The notes: generated from the sequence alone by a model not told the origin. DNA of 64,000 nucleotides from Fibrella aestuarina BUZ 2 (GCF_000331105.1 NC_020054.1:4742555-4806554), one strand, 5' to 3'. Shown: positions 33,438-44,300, numbered from the stretch's first letter. A program made the numbers and translations.

Positions 33438-35615
33438 CTATTTCTTCGCTACGCCAACCGGCTGAAAATCGGGATGACCCGCCTGCCAGAGGCCAAAGGC
33501 AAACATGTTGGCGAAGTTGCGGAACGTCACCTGCTTGTCTTCGGTGAAGTGGCCGTTGTCGTAGTTGACCTGCATCAGCACCGGCCGGCCGCTTGTGCTG
33601 GCGGCCTGGAGGGCGGCGGCCAGTTTGCCCGGTTGCCAGGCAATCACGCGGGGGTCGTTCATGCCACCCACGCAGAGCACGGCGGGGTAGTTGGTGCCTT
33701 CTTTCACGTGCTGAAACGCGTCCATTTCGTAGAGCGCCATGCACTCGGTAGAGTCCTTCACGGTGCCAAACTCAGCGGCGTTGATGGGGCCGTTGGGTGA
33801 ATTTTCCATGCGCAACGCGTTGGAACAGCTTACGTTACTAATGGCCGCCGCAAACAGGTCGGGGCGCTCGGTGATGGCCCGGCCAATGAGCACGCCGCCC
33901 GCCGACGTACCCATGCCGATGAGCTTGCCGGCGCTGGTGTAGCCGTTTTTGATCAGGTATTCGCCGCTGGCGATGAAGTCTTTCCAGGTGTTGGGCTTGG
34001 TGGTTTTATAGCCCGCTTTGTACCACGCCTGCCCTTTCTCGGAGCCGCCACGCGGGTGCGTTTCGGCCAGCACCACCCCCATGTTGAGCAGGGCCAGGTT
34101 GCGGCGGCTGAAGTAGGGCGTCCCCGAGATCCCGTAGGCACCGTAGCCGCTCATCAGGCAGGCAGCGCTGCCGTCGCGTTTGAGGCCTTTTTTATAGACA
34201 ATCGACAGCGGGACCATCGTACCGTCGTGGCTGGGCAGTTCCACTTCCTCAACCACCAGATCGGCCACACCGGGGTAGTTGATGGGTACGTGGAAGGTGC
34301 TCGTGGTCAGCTTACGAGTCTCCGGGTTGTAGTCATACAACGTACCGGGGTCGTTCCAGGAAGTCGAGTAAACCAGCACCTCGTTGGAGCGGGGCGCCTC
34401 GTAAAACTCAATGCCCATGGTGCCGGTGCCGGGCATGGGTACGTCGGCCCACTGGTTGGTTCGGCTGTCAAACTGCCGGATTTTCTCGTTGATGCCATCG
34501 CTGAGGATCACAAACAGAAAGTCTTTCGACGACGCCATGCGGGTGATGTTCAGCTTGCTTTCGGGCAGCAGCACGGTGGCCGTCGCAACGTTAGGGTTGT
34601 TGGCGTCCGTCACCAGAATCTGCCCGTTGGGTGCCCCTTTTACGCTCTGCACAAACAGCCGGTTGCCGAGCTTCAGAAAGGAGTTCACGCTGTCGGTGAC
34701 GGTGCAGAGCCGCTTCCAGGCGATGGTTGGCTTGCCCACTTCCGAGGCCGGTGCCACCCAGGCCGTGGCCCGCCGATCGACTGTGCCCAGATACCCGTAG
34801 ACCTGCGTCTGATCGTCGGAATAGAACATAACCGGGTATTGATCGGGCTGGATACCGAAGTCTGGGTTTTTGGCGATGGAAAACAGCTCGGGGTCGGTGG
34901 CGGGGGCGGTGCCCAGTTTGTGGAGCCGGCCTTTCGTGTTCAGGTTGCCTTGGGGGTCTTTGGTGTCCATCGAGTTGTTGGGCGTATAAAGAAACCCGCT
35001 GTTGTCGGGCAGCCAGCTCACTTCCCCACCAAATACCGCGGTGATGCTCTCCGGCCTGAAGGCGGGCGGCGTTCCGCTTTTCGTGGGTACGTCCATGGTG
35101 CGGATGGTGGAGAGTTCGGCGCCACCTTCCTGCAACCCGACGATCAGCTTCTTCCCGTCTGACGACGGGTTAAAGGCTGTCATCATGTAGGTTTTGCCTT
35201 TTTCGTAGGTCGACGGGTCAAACAGCAGCGTTTCGGGGCCGGTCTTACCCTGCCGCATGTAGAGTTTACCCGCCTGTTCACTGGGCAGCGTCTTGCGGTA
35301 GAAATAGGTATCGCCCCGCCGTTTGATTTCCCCGTAGCGCACAGCCAGCCGTTTGTCGTAATCGACAAAGGTTTGTATGAGCTTATCGCGGCCCGGAATC
35401 CGGTCGAGCGTGGCGGTGGTGTAGTCGCCCTGCGCCTTGAACCAGGCTTTGGTTTCGTCGCTGTTCATGTCTTCGAGCCAGCGGTAGTTGTCGACGACGG
35501 TTTTGCCAAAATAGGTATCGGTAACGGGGCGTTGGGGAGTAGCCGGGAGCGGCGCCGGTTGGGCCAGCCCTTGCAGCGACGCGAGCAGGCAGCCAAGCAG
35601 GAGATTCGTTTTCAT
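33438..35615 (-). CDS. Prolyl oligopeptidase, family S9A
   Basis: A 725-aa serine peptidase that cuts short peptides after proline. Signal peptide NLLLGCLLASLQGLAQ, so it is exported. The N-terminal beta-propeller spans about 80-420. The catalytic domain has YGAYGISGTPYFS, the nucleophile in IGMGTSAGGVLIGRA, the Asp in GGMNDPRV and the His in YDNGHFTEDKQ. The length is standard. The ATG at 35615 is set by the signal peptide. Confidence 0.93.
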   Translation of the reverse strand: MKTNLLLGCLLASLQGLAQPAPLPATPQRPVTDTYFGKTVVDNYRWLEDMNSDETKAWFKAQGDYTTATLDRIPGRDKLIQTFVDYDKRLAVRYGEIKRRGDTYFYRKTLPSEQAGKLYMRQGKTGPETLLFDPSTYEKGKTYMMTAFNPSSDGKKLIVGLQEGGAELSTIRTMDVPTKSGTPPAFRPESITAVFGGEVSWLPDNSGFLYTPNNSMDTKDPQGNLNTKGRLHKLGTAPATDPELFSIAKNPDFGIQPDQYPVMFYSDDQTQVYGYLGTVDRRATAWVAPASEVGKPTIAWKRLCTVTDSVNSFLKLGNRLFVQSVKGAPNGQILVTDANNPNVATATVLLPESKLNITRMASSKDFLFVILSDGINEKIRQFDSRTNQWADVPMPGTGTMGIEFYEAPRSNEVLVYSTSWNDPGTLYDYNPETRKLTTSTFHVPINYPGVADLVVEEVELPSHDGTMVPLSIVYKKGLKRDGSAACLMSGYGAYGISGTPYFSRRNLALLNMGVVLAETHPRGGSEKGQAWYKAGYKTTKPNTWKDFIASGEYLIKNGYTSAGKLIGMGTSAGGVLIGRAITERPDLFAAAISNVSCSNALRMENSPNGPINAAEFGTVKDSTECMALYEMDAFQHVKEGTNYPAVLCVGGMNDPRVIAWQPGKLAAALQAASTSGRPVLMQVNYDNGHFTEDKQVTFRNFANMFAFGLWQAGHPDFQPVGVAKK

Positions 35616-35772
35616 GGTAAAGGAGAGTTTGTTAACGAGGTTTGACAAAATTGCTGGCTCACCAGCCACGCGCTATCTCATAGGGATGGGATCCGGGCCG
35701 TCGTCGGGCGCGACGCCACCAGGCCAATTCAGTATCGTGACCGATTCACGATCAGCGGGTTAGCCAGCCAAG

Positions 35773-36291
35773 TTAATCAACCGGAACCAGCTGATACTCA
35801 TTGACTGTGTTACCGGTTTTGCGGCTCTCGGCGGTTCGCTGCAAGGGTAGATTCTGCGCCGTGGGCGGCTCCACAATGTAGTATTCGATGGTGCCGATGG
35901 TATTGGTCGGCTGGGGCTTCAGGTTCTCCAGAATCAGCCGTTTGTTATCGGGCGACACCGACCAGGTACCTGTCAGGGTGCGGTTGTCGATGTCGATAAG
36001 CTTCACCACCGTGGGGTCGGTGAGGTCGAGCCGGAAATTAACGTACCCAGGCTTCACATTGGCCGTACCGCCCTGCGTGTAGACCACCGCCGTTCCTTCT
36101 TTCACCGTCTGCGCCTGCCACACCCGGTTGATGTTGAGCGGCGCCACTTCTTTGGGCTGGCAGGAAAGGATTAATGAACAATGCACAATGAAGAATGCAC
36201 AATGGATTGCCTGGCGAATCTGGCACCGTGCGCGGCGGAGCCATTGTACATTGTCCCTTGTACATTGTTCATTCTGCTTCAAGGTATCCAT
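35773..36291 (-). CDS. Small lipoprotein whose signal peptide is encoded by a palindromic repeat
   Basis: A 172-aa protein. The N-terminal 45 residues, including the hydrophobic run AIHCAFFIVHCSLILSC with its lipobox-like LILSC, are encoded by the heptad palindrome at 36173-36273. The mature part (QPKEVAPLNINRVWQAQTVK, then VNFRLDLTDPTVVKLIDIDN and TGTWSVSPDNKRLILEN) is a small beta-rich domain. The ATG at 36291 overlaps the stop region of the T9SS gene by 13 bp, so translation may be coupled. No other ATG is available in frame. It is the last gene of the surface operon; function unknown. The original start may have been disrupted by the repeat. Confidence 0.65.
   Translation of the reverse strand: MDTLKQNEQCTRDNVQWLRRARCQIRQAIHCAFFIVHCSLILSCQPKEVAPLNINRVWQAQTVKEGTAVVYTQGGTANVKPGYVNFRLDLTDPTVVKLIDIDNRTLTGTWSVSPDNKRLILENLKPQPTNTIGTIEYYIVEPPTAQNLPLQRTAESRKTGNTVNEYQLVPVD
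36173..36273. repeat. Palindrome built of 7-bp units (heptad repeat, copy 3), in coding frame
   Basis: Left arm AATGAAC, AATGCAC, AATGAAG, AATGCAC, AATGG (36173-36205). The right arm (36241-36273) is its inverse with 28 of 33 positions matching. It has the same 7-bp period as the copies at 5282 and 12564. Here it lies between two same-strand genes and is read through by the downstream lipoprotein ORF. Confidence 0.85.
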
Positions 36292-39215
36292 ATCTTTTTC
36301 GTGTAACGGTGTTGGTCGGTGTCGATGCTGAGGATGTAGAGGCCGGCGGGCAGCTGGGCCACGTCGTAGGGAAAGCGCGTACCGCCGTTGATACGGCAGT
36401 GGTCGGTGAGCATCGTGCGGCCGCTCAGGCTCACGAGCATCAGGTTGGCCTCCTGAAACTGCGTCCAGTTGAGCGTCACGACGAGCGTCTGGGTACGTTC
36501 GTCTACGTGGGCGTACATGCCCTCGGGCAGGGGCAGCGGGCGCACGGCAATGATGGCTTCGCCGGTTGTGACTGGCACCACGTTGCTGTTACCCGACGAG
36601 CCGTTGGCGTTACTGCTGCGGATACGGTAATAGTAGGTGGTGTTTTCGGCCAGATTCTGGTCCAGGTACGTGGTGATGGCGTCCGTTACCTGCCCTACCT
36701 GTTGAAAACCGGTCGTAGGGTTGGTCGAGCGCTCGATCGTGGTGCTCGTGGGGCCGTTGGTGATGCCCCCCCACGATAGCTTCACCCGGTCGTAGTCAAC
36801 CAGTTCGGCTTTCAGGTCGGTGGTTGTCGAGGGCACGGGCAGGGCGGGCACAAGCCCATTGGTCGTTACCCAAACCGATGACCCGGCGCTGTTGAACGCC
36901 CGGAGCTGGTAGTAGTAGGGGGTGTTGGCGATGAGGCCCGTATGCGCAAAGCCGGTCGCGTTCAGGCCCTGGTTAGGCAGCGACAACGACTGCCAGGGGC
37001 CCGCGCTGCTAAGGCTCCATTGCAACTCGTAGCCCGTTTCGTTAGTCGCCACGTCGGTCCAGACCAGGTCGATGCGGCCGGTGGTGCCGTTGGCCACGAA
37101 GCCGGTTGGCGGGGGCGGCGCGGTCAGGGGCGGCGGGTTAGTGGTGGCGCACTCCGGCCCGGCAAAGGCGGATGCGCCCGCACCGTTGGCGGCCAACACC
37201 TTGTAACAGTACTGGCTGCTGGGGTTCAGCCCCGTGTGGGTGTATTCGCGCGTATTGACTTCTACGTCGGTAAGCTTGACAAATACGGCCGTCTGGCTCG
37301 TGGCCCACCAGATTTCAAAGCGCGATTCGTTGTCGCTGTTGTCGGTCCACGTCAGCCGGATCGCCGTGTGTGATTGCGGCGTAGCGGTCAGGCCCGATGG
37401 CGGACGCGGGGCCATCAGGGGCGGCGCCTGTGTGGTTGCATCCTTCACATCTGACCAGTCGCTGTTCAATACCGCTCCCGCCGCTGTGACCAGCACCGCC
37501 CTGATTCGGTAGAAATAGCGCGTCGAGGGGGCTCGACCGCCATCGGTTTTCTCGCGACTTTCCGCCGGCATGTTCGTATCGACGTTCTCCCAGGGGCCAT
37601 TGTTGGTGGATGACCGTTGCAACTCAAACCGGGTAACGTTGCTGCCATTCTGTTTCCACGTCAGCCTGATATCGGTGCTCGATTGGGCCGCGGCTACCAA
37701 CTCGAACGGCTTCTCCGGGCCCGTTACGGGCGGGGCATTGGTACTGGCATTGGCGGTGCTGTACGGCCCGGTGGCGCCCGTAGGCCCCACGGCCCGAAGG
37801 CGGTAGTAGTAGCGCGTGTTGGCCACACGCCCACCGTCGATGAGTTCGGTGGCGTTGGCGGCGGGGTTCGCGACGCGCTCCCAGGGGTCGGCGTTATTGG
37901 CGCTGCGATCGAGTTCGTAGCCTGCCGCCCCGGCCACGCCTGTCCAGGTGAGTTTGATCTGCGTATCCGACTGCCCCGCTGCCGCAAAGGTGCCGGGAGC
38001 CCCCAATGGCGCGGCCTGTGTGGTTTCGCAGACCAGACCGGGCGTCCAGTCACTACTGCCGATCGTGTTGATGGCCCGAACGCGGTAGCAATAGCGGGTG
38101 CCCGGTTTCAGGTTGGTGCTGCCATACGTGACCGTGCCAGTGTTGTTGGGCGGTGCATTCTGGAGGTTGGTCCAGGTGGCGCCCCCATCTTCGCTGCGCT
38201 GTACCTCGAAGCCGGTTTCGTTGTCGCTCAGGTCGGCCCATTGCAGGTCGATCTGCGTATCGGACCGCACCGTCAGCGACAGGCGGGCGGGGGCATTGGG
38301 CCGGGCAGACTGCGTGTTGGCGCATTTACTCTCCGATACCTGATGGCCGCTTTCCTGGATGCGGTAGCAGTATTGTTTGTCGGGTTGCAGGCCCGTGTCG
38401 GTATACTCACCCCCATCGGCCAGCCAGTCTTTAAGCTTATTCCAGGTACGTTGTCCGTCGTCGCTGCGTTCGATGGTAATGCCCGATTCCTTGCCGTAGC
38501 CCGTCCAGCTTAATCTGATCGTGGTAGTACCCGTGGCGGTGGCGCTGAAATTACGGACGTTGGACGCCGCCAGCGGTGTGGTCTGGCAGGCGTTGGGCGA
38601 ATAACCCGACGTGCCCTGTTCGGCATCTTTAGCCCGTACCCGGAAGCAGTAATTGACGCCGCCCGACAAGGTGGTGATCTTGTAAGTCAGGCTGCTGCTT
38701 CGGCCCGACGCCCGCGTGTCGATCACCTGCCAGGCGCCACCCGCTGGTTGCATTTCCAGTTCGTAAGTGGTCGACAGTTGCGTCGTCCAGGTTACCCGGA
38801 TCGCGTTCGTCTCTACTTCCGATAGCGTGGGGGTGGGCGGTGTGGGCGGCGCGGCCTTGGTTGTGCCCGGCGTCGTATTGGAGTAGTTGGTGTAGGTATT
38901 GCGGCCAAGTGACCCACGTACCCGGTAGTAGTAGGTACGTGACGACGCCAGATTCTGGTCGCAGTAATTGCCGGTAGCCAGCGCACCGGCGGCCACCGGC
39001 TGCGATTCGCCCACCTTGCTCCAGCCAGTACGCCCGTCGTCCGACCGTTCGACGTCGTAGGGAATTGAGCTGGCTACGTTGGGGGTCCATTGGAGGCAGA
39101 TCGACCCGCCGTAGCTGACATTGACGTTCAGGTTGGTCGGTGCGTTGGACTGAGCCTGTAGGCGTCCGAAAACCAGTAGACCGGCGAGGAGTAGACAAAA
39201 GCGAACGAGTGTCAT
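36279..39215 (-). CDS. Nine-Fn3-domain protein with T9SS type A sorting domain
   Basis: A 978-aa secreted protein. Signal peptide FCLLLAGLLVFGRLQAQ, then nine fibronectin type III domains of about 95 residues, each with W near the first strands and a Y-C/Y-YR-(V/I/L) core (DLQWADLSDNETGFEVQRS, RYCYRVRAINTIG). The last about 80 residues form a type A T9SS C-terminal sorting domain (ANLMLVSLSGRTML, QLPAGLYILSID, YTKKIWIP), so it should cross the outer membrane by type IX secretion and be surface-attached. An upstream ATG at 39242 overlaps the previous stop as ATGA, so it may be the true coupled start (987 aa). Likely an adhesin or structural surface protein. Confidence 0.88.
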   Translation of the reverse strand: MTLVRFCLLLAGLLVFGRLQAQSNAPTNLNVNVSYGGSICLQWTPNVASSIPYDVERSDDGRTGWSKVGESQPVAAGALATGNYCDQNLASSRTYYYRVRGSLGRNTYTNYSNTTPGTTKAAPPTPPTPTLSEVETNAIRVTWTTQLSTTYELEMQPAGGAWQVIDTRASGRSSSLTYKITTLSGGVNYCFRVRAKDAEQGTSGYSPNACQTTPLAASNVRNFSATATGTTTIRLSWTGYGKESGITIERSDDGQRTWNKLKDWLADGGEYTDTGLQPDKQYCYRIQESGHQVSESKCANTQSARPNAPARLSLTVRSDTQIDLQWADLSDNETGFEVQRSEDGGATWTNLQNAPPNNTGTVTYGSTNLKPGTRYCYRVRAINTIGSSDWTPGLVCETTQAAPLGAPGTFAAAGQSDTQIKLTWTGVAGAAGYELDRSANNADPWERVANPAANATELIDGGRVANTRYYYRLRAVGPTGATGPYSTANASTNAPPVTGPEKPFELVAAAQSSTDIRLTWKQNGSNVTRFELQRSSTNNGPWENVDTNMPAESREKTDGGRAPSTRYFYRIRAVLVTAAGAVLNSDWSDVKDATTQAPPLMAPRPPSGLTATPQSHTAIRLTWTDNSDNESRFEIWWATSQTAVFVKLTDVEVNTREYTHTGLNPSSQYCYKVLAANGAGASAFAGPECATTNPPPLTAPPPPTGFVANGTTGRIDLVWTDVATNETGYELQWSLSSAGPWQSLSLPNQGLNATGFAHTGLIANTPYYYQLRAFNSAGSSVWVTTNGLVPALPVPSTTTDLKAELVDYDRVKLSWGGITNGPTSTTIERSTNPTTGFQQVGQVTDAITTYLDQNLAENTTYYYRIRSSNANGSSGNSNVVPVTTGEAIIAVRPLPLPEGMYAHVDERTQTLVVTLNWTQFQEANLMLVSLSGRTMLTDHCRINGGTRFPYDVAQLPAGLYILSIDTDQHRYTKKIWIP

Positions 39216-39238
39216 GGGTGTGGCGTTTAGCGGGCTGA

Positions 39239-41365
39239 TCATTCCACGTACAGGCCAACGGTGTCCGGGTTACGGCTGGCGTGCCCCCGGCTGTCTTCGG
39301 CCAGAATCTGGTAATAATTGGTCTTTTTCAGCAGCGGGGTCTTGTCGACAAACTGAGCGGTGTTCCGGGGGAGCGTCGTTAGTTTTTGCAGCGGCCGACC
39401 AGCCTCGGCGCGGTAGACCACGTACCGTTCGACGGTTGGGTCAAGGGGGGCATCCCACTGCACCACCACGCCCGGCCCGCTTTGGAGCAGGCGCACGTTG
39501 CGCACGCCCGCCGGGAAGGTTTCGGTTACGGTGCAGCGGGCCTCCACGCTGGGAGTGCTGAGTTGATCGCCCGCCCCGACCGTTCTGACCATATAGGCGT
39601 AGGTATTCCCCTCGCGGATGGTCGTATCGGCCCAGAAATTCGTTTCGGCCCGCAATGTAGTGAGGGTAAGCAGCTGCCAGTCCGCGGGCTTATTGTCGGT
39701 AGTAACCAGGCGGCGATACACCCGAAAGCCCCCCGCGCGCTGCCGGGCTTCGACCAGGTTGGTCCAGTAGAGGTTCACGGCCCGGCGCTGGGGTGTGTTG
39801 TCGCGCAGGCGGGCGGTGAGTTGAGCCGGGGGCCGCACGGTCGTTTTGCCCACGATCGTAACGGGGGCCGACAGCGGACTGATGTTGTACGACGTATTGA
39901 CCGAAGCCACCGAATACACCCACACTTCCGAGTCGCGGTCAGGCAGGGTGTCGGTTACCGTGACGGTCGCGGCAGCGCTGGCGATGAGCCGACCCACCTG
40001 CTCGGGTTTCTGGTCGTAGTCGCGGGCGCGGTAGAGGTAGTAGCCCGTTACCGGCCCGGCGGGGCGGTCCCACGTCAGCGTTACCGTACGTCCGTTTTGT
40101 TGACTCCGTACGTTTTCGGGGCGGGCGTAATTGGTTTCGGCCCCTTCCAGCAGCGCCGGAACGCGGGCCGAGGGGTAGGTCTTGCCGTAGGCCGTATTGA
40201 CGACGAGTGTGTAGAAGTACGTTTGCACGGGCCGGACGTTGGCGTCGTAAAAAACCGTGTCCGTAGGTCCTACGCTGCCGATACGCACAAACGTTTTATC
40301 GAAGTCGTTGCCCCGGAAAATGTCGATCGACGTGATGTCCCGCGACGGGGTTACGCGCCAGCTCAGGCGGAGCCTTTTTTCAGCCCGGATGCTGTTCACC
40401 CGAAACCGGTACGGTATGAACGTGATCTCGTTGGGGCGGGCATTGTAGACGTTGTACACCGCCGATGCCGTGCCCCGGTTGCCCATGTAATCGCCCGGCA
40501 CCACGTAGTAGGCGTAGCTCAGTTTATCCACTACTGTTGCGTCGTTGAGCTGGTAGCGGATGCGCCCGTTTGTCGACCGGACGGGGTAATACGAGGCGAC
40601 CACCGGCTCAAATTCACCACGCAGGTAGTAGGCGCGGTAGAGGTACAGCACCTCTGGGGCACGGCCACTAACGACCTCACACTCGATGGTCGCCGTGGGG
40701 CCTTTGGCGTAAGCCGTGTCAATGCGGAGTACCGTAGCCGGGTACGTGCCCGGCGTGGATACGCCCCGAATTTCGCCCACCGGGGTCGTGCTGCCATCGG
40801 CATTGAGGCGGCTCAAGCGGTAGTCATAGACCAGGTTCGGTTGGGCCGTGGCATCCCAGTGGCCCAGGCCCGCAGCAATGCGATACTGCGGCGCCACCAT
40901 CAGGTTGGCGAGCGAGTCGGCGGTGGCGTGGCGGCGCAGTACCTGGTAGCGGGCATCAACGATGGGCCGGTCAGGCAGTGTCAGGTACACGGGCGGCATC
41001 TGGGCGATGGCTTCGTTGAGTCGGCCGGCGAACCCTTCGGGTAGGGCTGGAAACACCGACTCGGCGATGGGTTCGTAGGCCGCGCCACCCGCCGGGCTGC
41101 GCTCCAGGCGGTACCGGAACGTTTTAGGCAACTCACGGCCGAAGGAGAGGAAAATGCCGCCCACACCAGGCTGTGCCGTAAACTGCCCCGTCAGGGCCGC
41201 TCCGACTGGTACCGTGGCAGGGCGGGGTGGTGTTGACGGCACTGGGCGAGCCGTCGGCCGGGTAATTCGGCGCCCATTCGGGCTCGACTGTGCCAGTACG
41301 GATTGGGTCAGCAGGCTGCTGAGTAGCGCCATACCGCCGAGCAGGTACGTGTGTAGTCGGGTCAT
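39239..41365 (-). CDS. Secreted fibronectin type III domain protein
   Basis: A 708-aa exported protein (signal peptide LLGGMALLSSLLTQSVLAQ). The first about 230 residues form a less typical region (GVGGIFLSFGRELPKTFRYRLERS), followed by several Fn3 domains (RLRLSWRVTPSRDITSIDIFRGND, TVTLTWDRPAGPVTGYYLYRA, GVVVQWDAPLDPTVERYVVYR). No T9SS sorting domain is seen at the end (DTVGLYVE). It starts 2 bp after the giant gene's stop and ends overlapping the T9SS gene start, so it is clearly part of one operon. Probably an extracellular or outer-membrane partner of the giant protein. Confidence 0.85.
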   Translation of the reverse strand: MTRLHTYLLGGMALLSSLLTQSVLAQSSPNGRRITRPTARPVPSTPPRPATVPVGAALTGQFTAQPGVGGIFLSFGRELPKTFRYRLERSPAGGAAYEPIAESVFPALPEGFAGRLNEAIAQMPPVYLTLPDRPIVDARYQVLRRHATADSLANLMVAPQYRIAAGLGHWDATAQPNLVYDYRLSRLNADGSTTPVGEIRGVSTPGTYPATVLRIDTAYAKGPTATIECEVVSGRAPEVLYLYRAYYLRGEFEPVVASYYPVRSTNGRIRYQLNDATVVDKLSYAYYVVPGDYMGNRGTASAVYNVYNARPNEITFIPYRFRVNSIRAEKRLRLSWRVTPSRDITSIDIFRGNDFDKTFVRIGSVGPTDTVFYDANVRPVQTYFYTLVVNTAYGKTYPSARVPALLEGAETNYARPENVRSQQNGRTVTLTWDRPAGPVTGYYLYRARDYDQKPEQVGRLIASAAATVTVTDTLPDRDSEVWVYSVASVNTSYNISPLSAPVTIVGKTTVRPPAQLTARLRDNTPQRRAVNLYWTNLVEARQRAGGFRVYRRLVTTDNKPADWQLLTLTTLRAETNFWADTTIREGNTYAYMVRTVGAGDQLSTPSVEARCTVTETFPAGVRNVRLLQSGPGVVVQWDAPLDPTVERYVVYRAEAGRPLQKLTTLPRNTAQFVDKTPLLKKTNYYQILAEDSRGHASRNPDTVGLYVE

Positions 41366-41367
41366 GG

Positions 41368-44300
41368 CTATTGAGCGGGGGGAAGCGGCGTGCCGCAGTT
41401 GCATTGGATGGGAATGCTGCAATCTTTACCGGGGAAGCCACTGGCTTCGATGAAATCAAAGGAGAAGACGGGCGAACCGGGCCAGTGCACCTCCGCCTTG
41501 ACGCCCAACGTTTTGGACACGCTCACGTCATCAAACACGCCGCAGGCACTCACTTTGGCCTCGAAACCCGCCGCCACGGTGGCTCCCATGCAGATTTTCG
41601 GGTCGGTCGTCGATAAGGTGCCGACCATGTCGCCCAGCACCAGCACGTCGGCCGAAGCACTGGCGCAGAGAATGCGGACGCCGATATCGCCCGACGCAAC
41701 GGCACCCGAGCCGAACGTGACGCTGAGGCCTTTTTTGATGTTCAGTTCGCTCGACGCAAACAGCGACACGTCGGCCTTCGCCCAGGCCTCGGCTACCAAG
41801 ACATCGATCTTGAGCTCTTTGTGGAGTACCGTGATGCCCCCGCCCATAAAGAAGCCGTGAATCCCAGTCGCTTCGGTGATTTTACAGGGCAGCAAGGGGT
41901 CTTTCGACGAGCCCCGCAGGATGGTCACCGCGTCCGATTCATACGTATTCCGGTAGCCAATGGCGATGCCCATTTGCAGGCCCTGAATGGGCGGCGGCAG
42001 CTCGCCTTTGGCCTGCACCGACGCGACCAGGTAAAAGCCATGCTTGTCGATGAGCATACTACCCTGCCCCCGGCACTTAAACGGCCCAATCCCGATGGGT
42101 TTGCGGAACCCTCCATTTGTACCGGGGAAAATATCAGGGTCGCTCAGGTCATCGTAGCCCGCTTCTACCGGCGCGCTGATGTCGATCGAGCCGATGATCG
42201 CCGGCTTTGCGAAGTCCACCAGCAGCTTCACTTCGCCCAGGGGCGTCGTCAGGTTATCGATCTGGATGCCCTTATTGGTAATGGACACCGTGCCGTTGGC
42301 CTCTTTCCCCGAGCCAAGCAGCGACAGCTTGTCCAGCTTAAAATTGCCTTTGGGGTCAATTTTCAGGTTACCGCCTTTGCTGCTCAGGCTGTCGATGGCC
42401 AGCCCTTTCGTGTCCAGTTCTTTCACGTGCATATCGCCGTAGACGGTATACTGCGTGAACCATGCGTTGGCCGGATCAGGTGATTTTTTCAGGCCCTCGT
42501 TGTCGTAAAGCTCCCCGTAAAAGGTCAGCGGCGCGGCCCAATCGGCGGCCCCTTTTTTAACCTGCGCGCCCACGATCCCCAACACGTCGAGCTTGTGCTT
42601 GCCGGTCATCGACACGGTTTGTGGCACCACCTGCAACCAGATGGGCGACGCACTACCCGACCGGGCGCAGAGGAGCGTTTTCAGCACCGGCATGGCACCC
42701 TCTTCCACCGATGTGCCGTCGATGACTACGTCGGTAGGCGTGATGCTGAGGTTGGGCTTACCCAGCGTGGTCGTGAACCTGGTTTTGCCGAGCAGATCAA
42801 CGCCCCAGGGCGCCGTAATGTCGGAATACGTACCGGTTACGCCCTGCGCTTCTTTCAGGTAGTTGACGCTCATCTCCAGCGGGGCCGCGCGGGGAACACC
42901 AAGCAGGTTGAAACCGCCCTTGAGGCTCAGAAAGCCTTTGCCGCTCGTGAAGCCCCCCGGCGTAAACTCCGTCAGGCTGTTGCCCCGCACCCGGAACGTC
43001 TGATCCTGGCTGACCGTCAGAATGTTAACGTTGTTACTGAGCAACTGTACGTAGTCGAACCGGATGGTCGTTTTGTCTTTTTTGCCCGCCTGCGTCGACA
43101 CCAGCAGGTCCCCCGCCGAGCCGGGATTGGTGAGGGTCAGCACCCCCGCCGGGCCACCCTCTTTACCAAAGGCACCGAGTTTCCAATGCCCCTTGCCATC
43201 GAAGCCTGTGTCGAAGCTGAAAAACGCGCCTTCGGGGTTCAGGATAGCCAGTTCAGCAATGCCGTCGCCGATGGGCAGCTTACCCAGTCGGGGGCCTTCG
43301 AGCAGAAACAAATCATGGCGCAGCACGAATTTCCCGAAGGCAATGTCCGCCGCCCCGGTCTTCATCAGGATCGGGTCATTGGCTGTTGAAGCCGCCACCT
43401 CCCCCGGTTTGACGATTACAATTGGCCCCTGCTTCACGATGCCCCCTTCCTGCGGGTCGATGCTCCAGTCGCGCACGGTCAGCGTCCAATCCTCAAACTT
43501 CAGTTCGAGGGGATTGCTGCCTTTCTTGGGATAAATCAGCTTGTCGTCGAGCACCAGATCATCGATGTGCACCTTGAAATCGGCCGGTTGCATGTTGTCG
43601 ATATGGCAGTTCAGATCGACCGAGAGGTGAATCCTGGCATCCGTGGGGTCGATGTACGACGCGGCGGGGTCAGCATCGGCCGGGAACTGTAGGAAGCTGA
43701 ACCGGATGCGACCGCCCTTCTCGTCGGAGAGCGCATACTTCGTCAGCGTCGGAGCGGGGGTGACGATTTTCTTCGTGAAGGCCCCATCCGCCGACAGGGC
43801 GTTGAGCACCTCAATGCGGCTGTCGGTGGTCGTGACCGCTACGTTGGTCGTCGTTTTCTTGCCGTTGATCACCACCTCCTGCTGCTGCATCTGCGTTTTG
43901 CCGGTGGTGGTAGCGAGGTAGAAATTCTCATCGCCTTTGTTGGCAAAGCTCAGGTACGTGCTGGGGTAATCAAACGAGTTATCAACGATTTGCACCTTAC
44001 CTGCCAGCACCCCCCGACCATCGGTATTCCGACTGATGGTCAACGCTTTGGGGGCGTCGCCGGGTTTATAGTCGGAGTGGCGAACCAGCACGTTGTACCG
44101 CTTGGCGTACTGGAACTTGAGGTCAGCCACGCCATCGAGGGCCACCTGATCGGCGGCGGGCGTACCTACTTTCTGCCCCCCGCCGCCGTCGGTTGCTTTA
44201 AACACGACCTCGCGCAGCCGGGCCACGTCGCCGGTCGCCAGCCAGGTGAAGGCGGTCTGGCTCTTACGGAGGTCCACCTGCCCGGTGACCTTCACGGTAC

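Noticed and set aside
39386..41044. 552-codon open frame on the plus strand
   Set aside because: It is antisense to the 708-aa Fn3 gene, shows shadow-type composition (many Val, Arg, Gly, His), has no domain or signal peptide, and reflects GC-rich codon use on the other strand.
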